Of a stretch of DNA of 14,290 bases, positions 13,016 through 14,290 are shown piece after piece. Both the position numbers and the translations under genes were made by a program. Numbering within the stretch: the first letter of the stretch is position 1; every line of letters begins with the position of its first letter. Origin of the DNA: JAICLL01 sp035252155 (GTDB lineage Bacteria > Planctomycetota > Planctomycetia > Pirellulales > JAICIG01). The stretch is taken from positions 1 through 14,290 of the forward strand of contig DATFDL010000463.1 of assembly GCA_035252155.1 (NCBI GenBank), read 5' to 3'. The notes beneath the pieces were generated by a model. That model saw only the letters and a program-made list of their open reading frames with translations, had not been told where the DNA came from and made no database searches.

Positions 13016-14233
13016 ATGAATCATGAGCGTGCATTTTGGCTGATCGTGCTGGCGGCCGTGGCGTTAGCGCCGCTGGCCCGCGGAAGGCGCGACGCGCACG
13101 GTACGCCGGGCGTCATCAGAATCGTCTCGAGCCTGCCACGCACCGGCAGCGTTAAGGCCCAGACCGATTCGATCGTCGGTGGCCTCCGCCTGGCGCTGGA
13201 AGAAGCACAATGGCGGGCCGGCGGCTTTCAGATTGTCTATGCCGACTGGGACGACGCCACCGCCGCCGCGGGAGCGTGGACCGCCGAAGCCGAGATCGCC
13301 AACGCCCAGCAAGCCGTGCTCGACCCCGACGTGATGATCTACCTGGGCACGTACAACTCGGGCGCCGCCAAGATCGCGATGCCCACGCTCAACCGCGCGG
13401 GGTTGCTCATGCTCAGCCCGGTCAATACCTGGCCGGGACTGACCAAGCCCGATCGCGGCGATCCGGGCGAGCCCGAAATCTATCGCCCGACCGGGCGAGT
13501 GACCTTTGCCCGAGTTGCGCCCACCGACGACCTGCAAGGCCCGCTGGGCGCCGAGTGGGCCAAAGAGCTGGGCGCGCGGCGGGTGTACGTGCTCGACGAC
13601 ATGGAGGTCTATGGCCGGGGCATCGCCACATTGTTCGAGCAGCGCTCGCGCGAGATTGGGCTGACGGTGCTCGGGCATGAAAGCATCGACGCCAAGGCTC
13701 AGGAATTCAAGTCGCTGATGACGACGATCAAAGGGCTGCGGCCCGACCTGGTTTATTTCGGCGGCACCACGCAGAGCAAAGCGGGCCAGATCGCCAAAGA
13801 TATGGTGGCGGTGGGGCTGACGTGCCGGCTGATGGCGCCCGACGCCTGCCTCGAAGAGGCGTTTATCCGTTCGGCCGGCGCCGCGAACTTGAATGACCGC
13901 TGCTACGTGACGTTCGGCGGCCTGCCGTCGGAGCACCTTACCGGCAAGGGGCGCGAGTTTGTCGAAACCTATCGCCGCCGCTACGGCGTGACGCCCGAGG
14001 CGTATGCCATCTACGGCTACGAGGCGGGCAAAGTGGCGCTGGCGGCCATCGAGCGGGCCGGCCGCAAAGACCGGGCGGCGATCATCGCGGCCTGTCTAGC
14101 GATTCGCGACTTCGATCGCGGCGCCTTGGGCACCTGGTCGTTCGACGCCAATGGCGACAGCACGCTGCGCACGCTCAGCGGCAGCATCGTGCGCAACGGG
14201 CGATTCGAGTTCGTGAAGATGTTGGGAGAATAG
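13016..14233 (+). CDS. Periplasmic substrate-binding protein of branched-chain amino acid ABC-transporter type (Peripla_BP_6)
   Basis: The 405-residue protein is the ligand-binding part of a high-affinity uptake system of the LivJ/LivK type, or a related amide/urea or aromatic-acid binder. The leader has a hydrophobic core (FWLIVLAAVALAPLA, residues 7-21), then IRIVSSLPRTGSVKAQT (34-50), the usual first strand and ligand loop. DVMIYLGTYNSGAAKIAMP (104-122) is the second ligand loop, FARVAPTDDLQG (163-174) and RVYVLDDMEVYGRG (187-200) form the hinge and second-lobe start, and YAIYGYEAGKVALAAIERAG (330-349) is the typical C-terminal helix region. No Cys follows the leader, so this is not a standard lipoprotein. 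No good ribosome-binding site is seen before the ATG. Transport permease and ATPase genes, if present, would lie beyond the window end. Class is clear; ligand is not. Confidence 0.88.
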   Translation: MNHERAFWLIVLAAVALAPLARGRRDAHGTPGVIRIVSSLPRTGSVKAQTDSIVGGLRLALEEAQWRAGGFQIVYADWDDATAAAGAWTAEAEIANAQQAVLDPDVMIYLGTYNSGAAKIAMPTLNRAGLLMLSPVNTWPGLTKPDRGDPGEPEIYRPTGRVTFARVAPTDDLQGPLGAEWAKELGARRVYVLDDMEVYGRGIATLFEQRSREIGLTVLGHESIDAKAQEFKSLMTTIKGLRPDLVYFGGTTQSKAGQIAKDMVAVGLTCRLMAPDACLEEAFIRSAGAANLNDRCYVTFGGLPSEHLTGKGREFVETYRRRYGVTPEAYAIYGYEAGKVALAAIERAGRKDRAAIIAACLAIRDFDRGALGTWSFDANGDSTLRTLSGSIVRNGRFEFVKMLGE

Positions 14234-14235
14234 TA

Positions 14236-14255
14236 GAACGGAATTCATTCCGTTC
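14236..14255. terminator. 9-bp perfect palindrome after the binding-protein gene, terminator-like
   Basis: GAACGGAAT (14236-14244) is followed after two bases by its exact complement (14247-14255), two bases beyond the binding-protein stop codon. The stem is only moderately GC-rich and no clear T-run follows, so it may act as a weak terminator, an mRNA 3'-end stem or a dispersed palindrome. The remaining 35 bases of the window hold nothing I recognise. Confidence 0.45.
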
Positions 14256-14290
14256 GTATCTTCTATCCAGGTAAATGCGACAGAGTGGAT

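Noticed and set aside
12762..13034. N-terminal extension of the small membrane protein to 13034
   Set aside because: The extension translates a palindromic repeat (IRVIRVIRG) and overlaps the divergent binding-protein start; the ATG at 12761 has a good GGAGG.

Overview
The window is GC-rich bacterial DNA that looks like a planctomycete, most likely from the Pirellulales side of the phylum. The reasons are the gene families and how they are built: an exported formylglycine sulfatase, a Gfo/Idh/MocA oxidoreductase with a twin-arginine leader next to a xylose-isomerase-like TIM-barrel protein, a DUF1559 protein with an H-X9-DG motif, and a large secreted protein with Asp-box and beta-sandwich repeats. 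Wide intergenic gaps full of palindromic repeats fit the same picture. This placement is inference from gene content; no marker gene is present.

Layout. 1-264 is the 3' end of an APC-type amino acid permease (+), ending inside an imperfect inverted repeat. 447-2117 (+) is a secreted two-module Asp-box/Ig-like protein of unknown role. It converges on 6331-2310 (-), a three-gene run: a Tat-exported Gfo/Idh/MocA oxidoreductase, a TIM-barrel epimerase/isomerase overlapping it by 4 bp, and, after a 108-bp gap with its own possible promoter, a sulfatase. A gap with two overlapping candidate promoters separates this run from a divergent penicillin-acylase-family Ntn hydrolase (6469-8844, +) carrying an unusual HTH-like N-terminus and no signal peptide. 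Next comes a repeat-rich segment, a DUF1559 membrane protein (9985-9080, -) bracketed by near-perfect 33-bp inverted repeats, a gene-free stretch with more repeats, and a class III-like alpha-ketoglutaric semialdehyde dehydrogenase (11922-10321, -). A small four-helix membrane protein of unknown family (12761-12126, -) sits between two copies of a 65-bp palindromic repeat. The window ends with a periplasmic ligand-binding protein of the branched-chain amino acid type (13016-14233, +) and a short perfect palindrome.

How the genes may work together. The oxidoreductase, TIM-barrel protein and sulfatase plausibly belong to carbohydrate or sulfated-polysaccharide use, a common planctomycete theme, though no substrate can be read from the sequence. 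The permease, acylase, dehydrogenase and binding protein are other catabolic or uptake functions with no visible operon link. I see no defence system, CRISPR array, tRNA, rRNA or intact insertion sequence. The most unusual features are the repeat-bracketed single genes and the HTH-acylase fusion; neither amounts to a proven new system.
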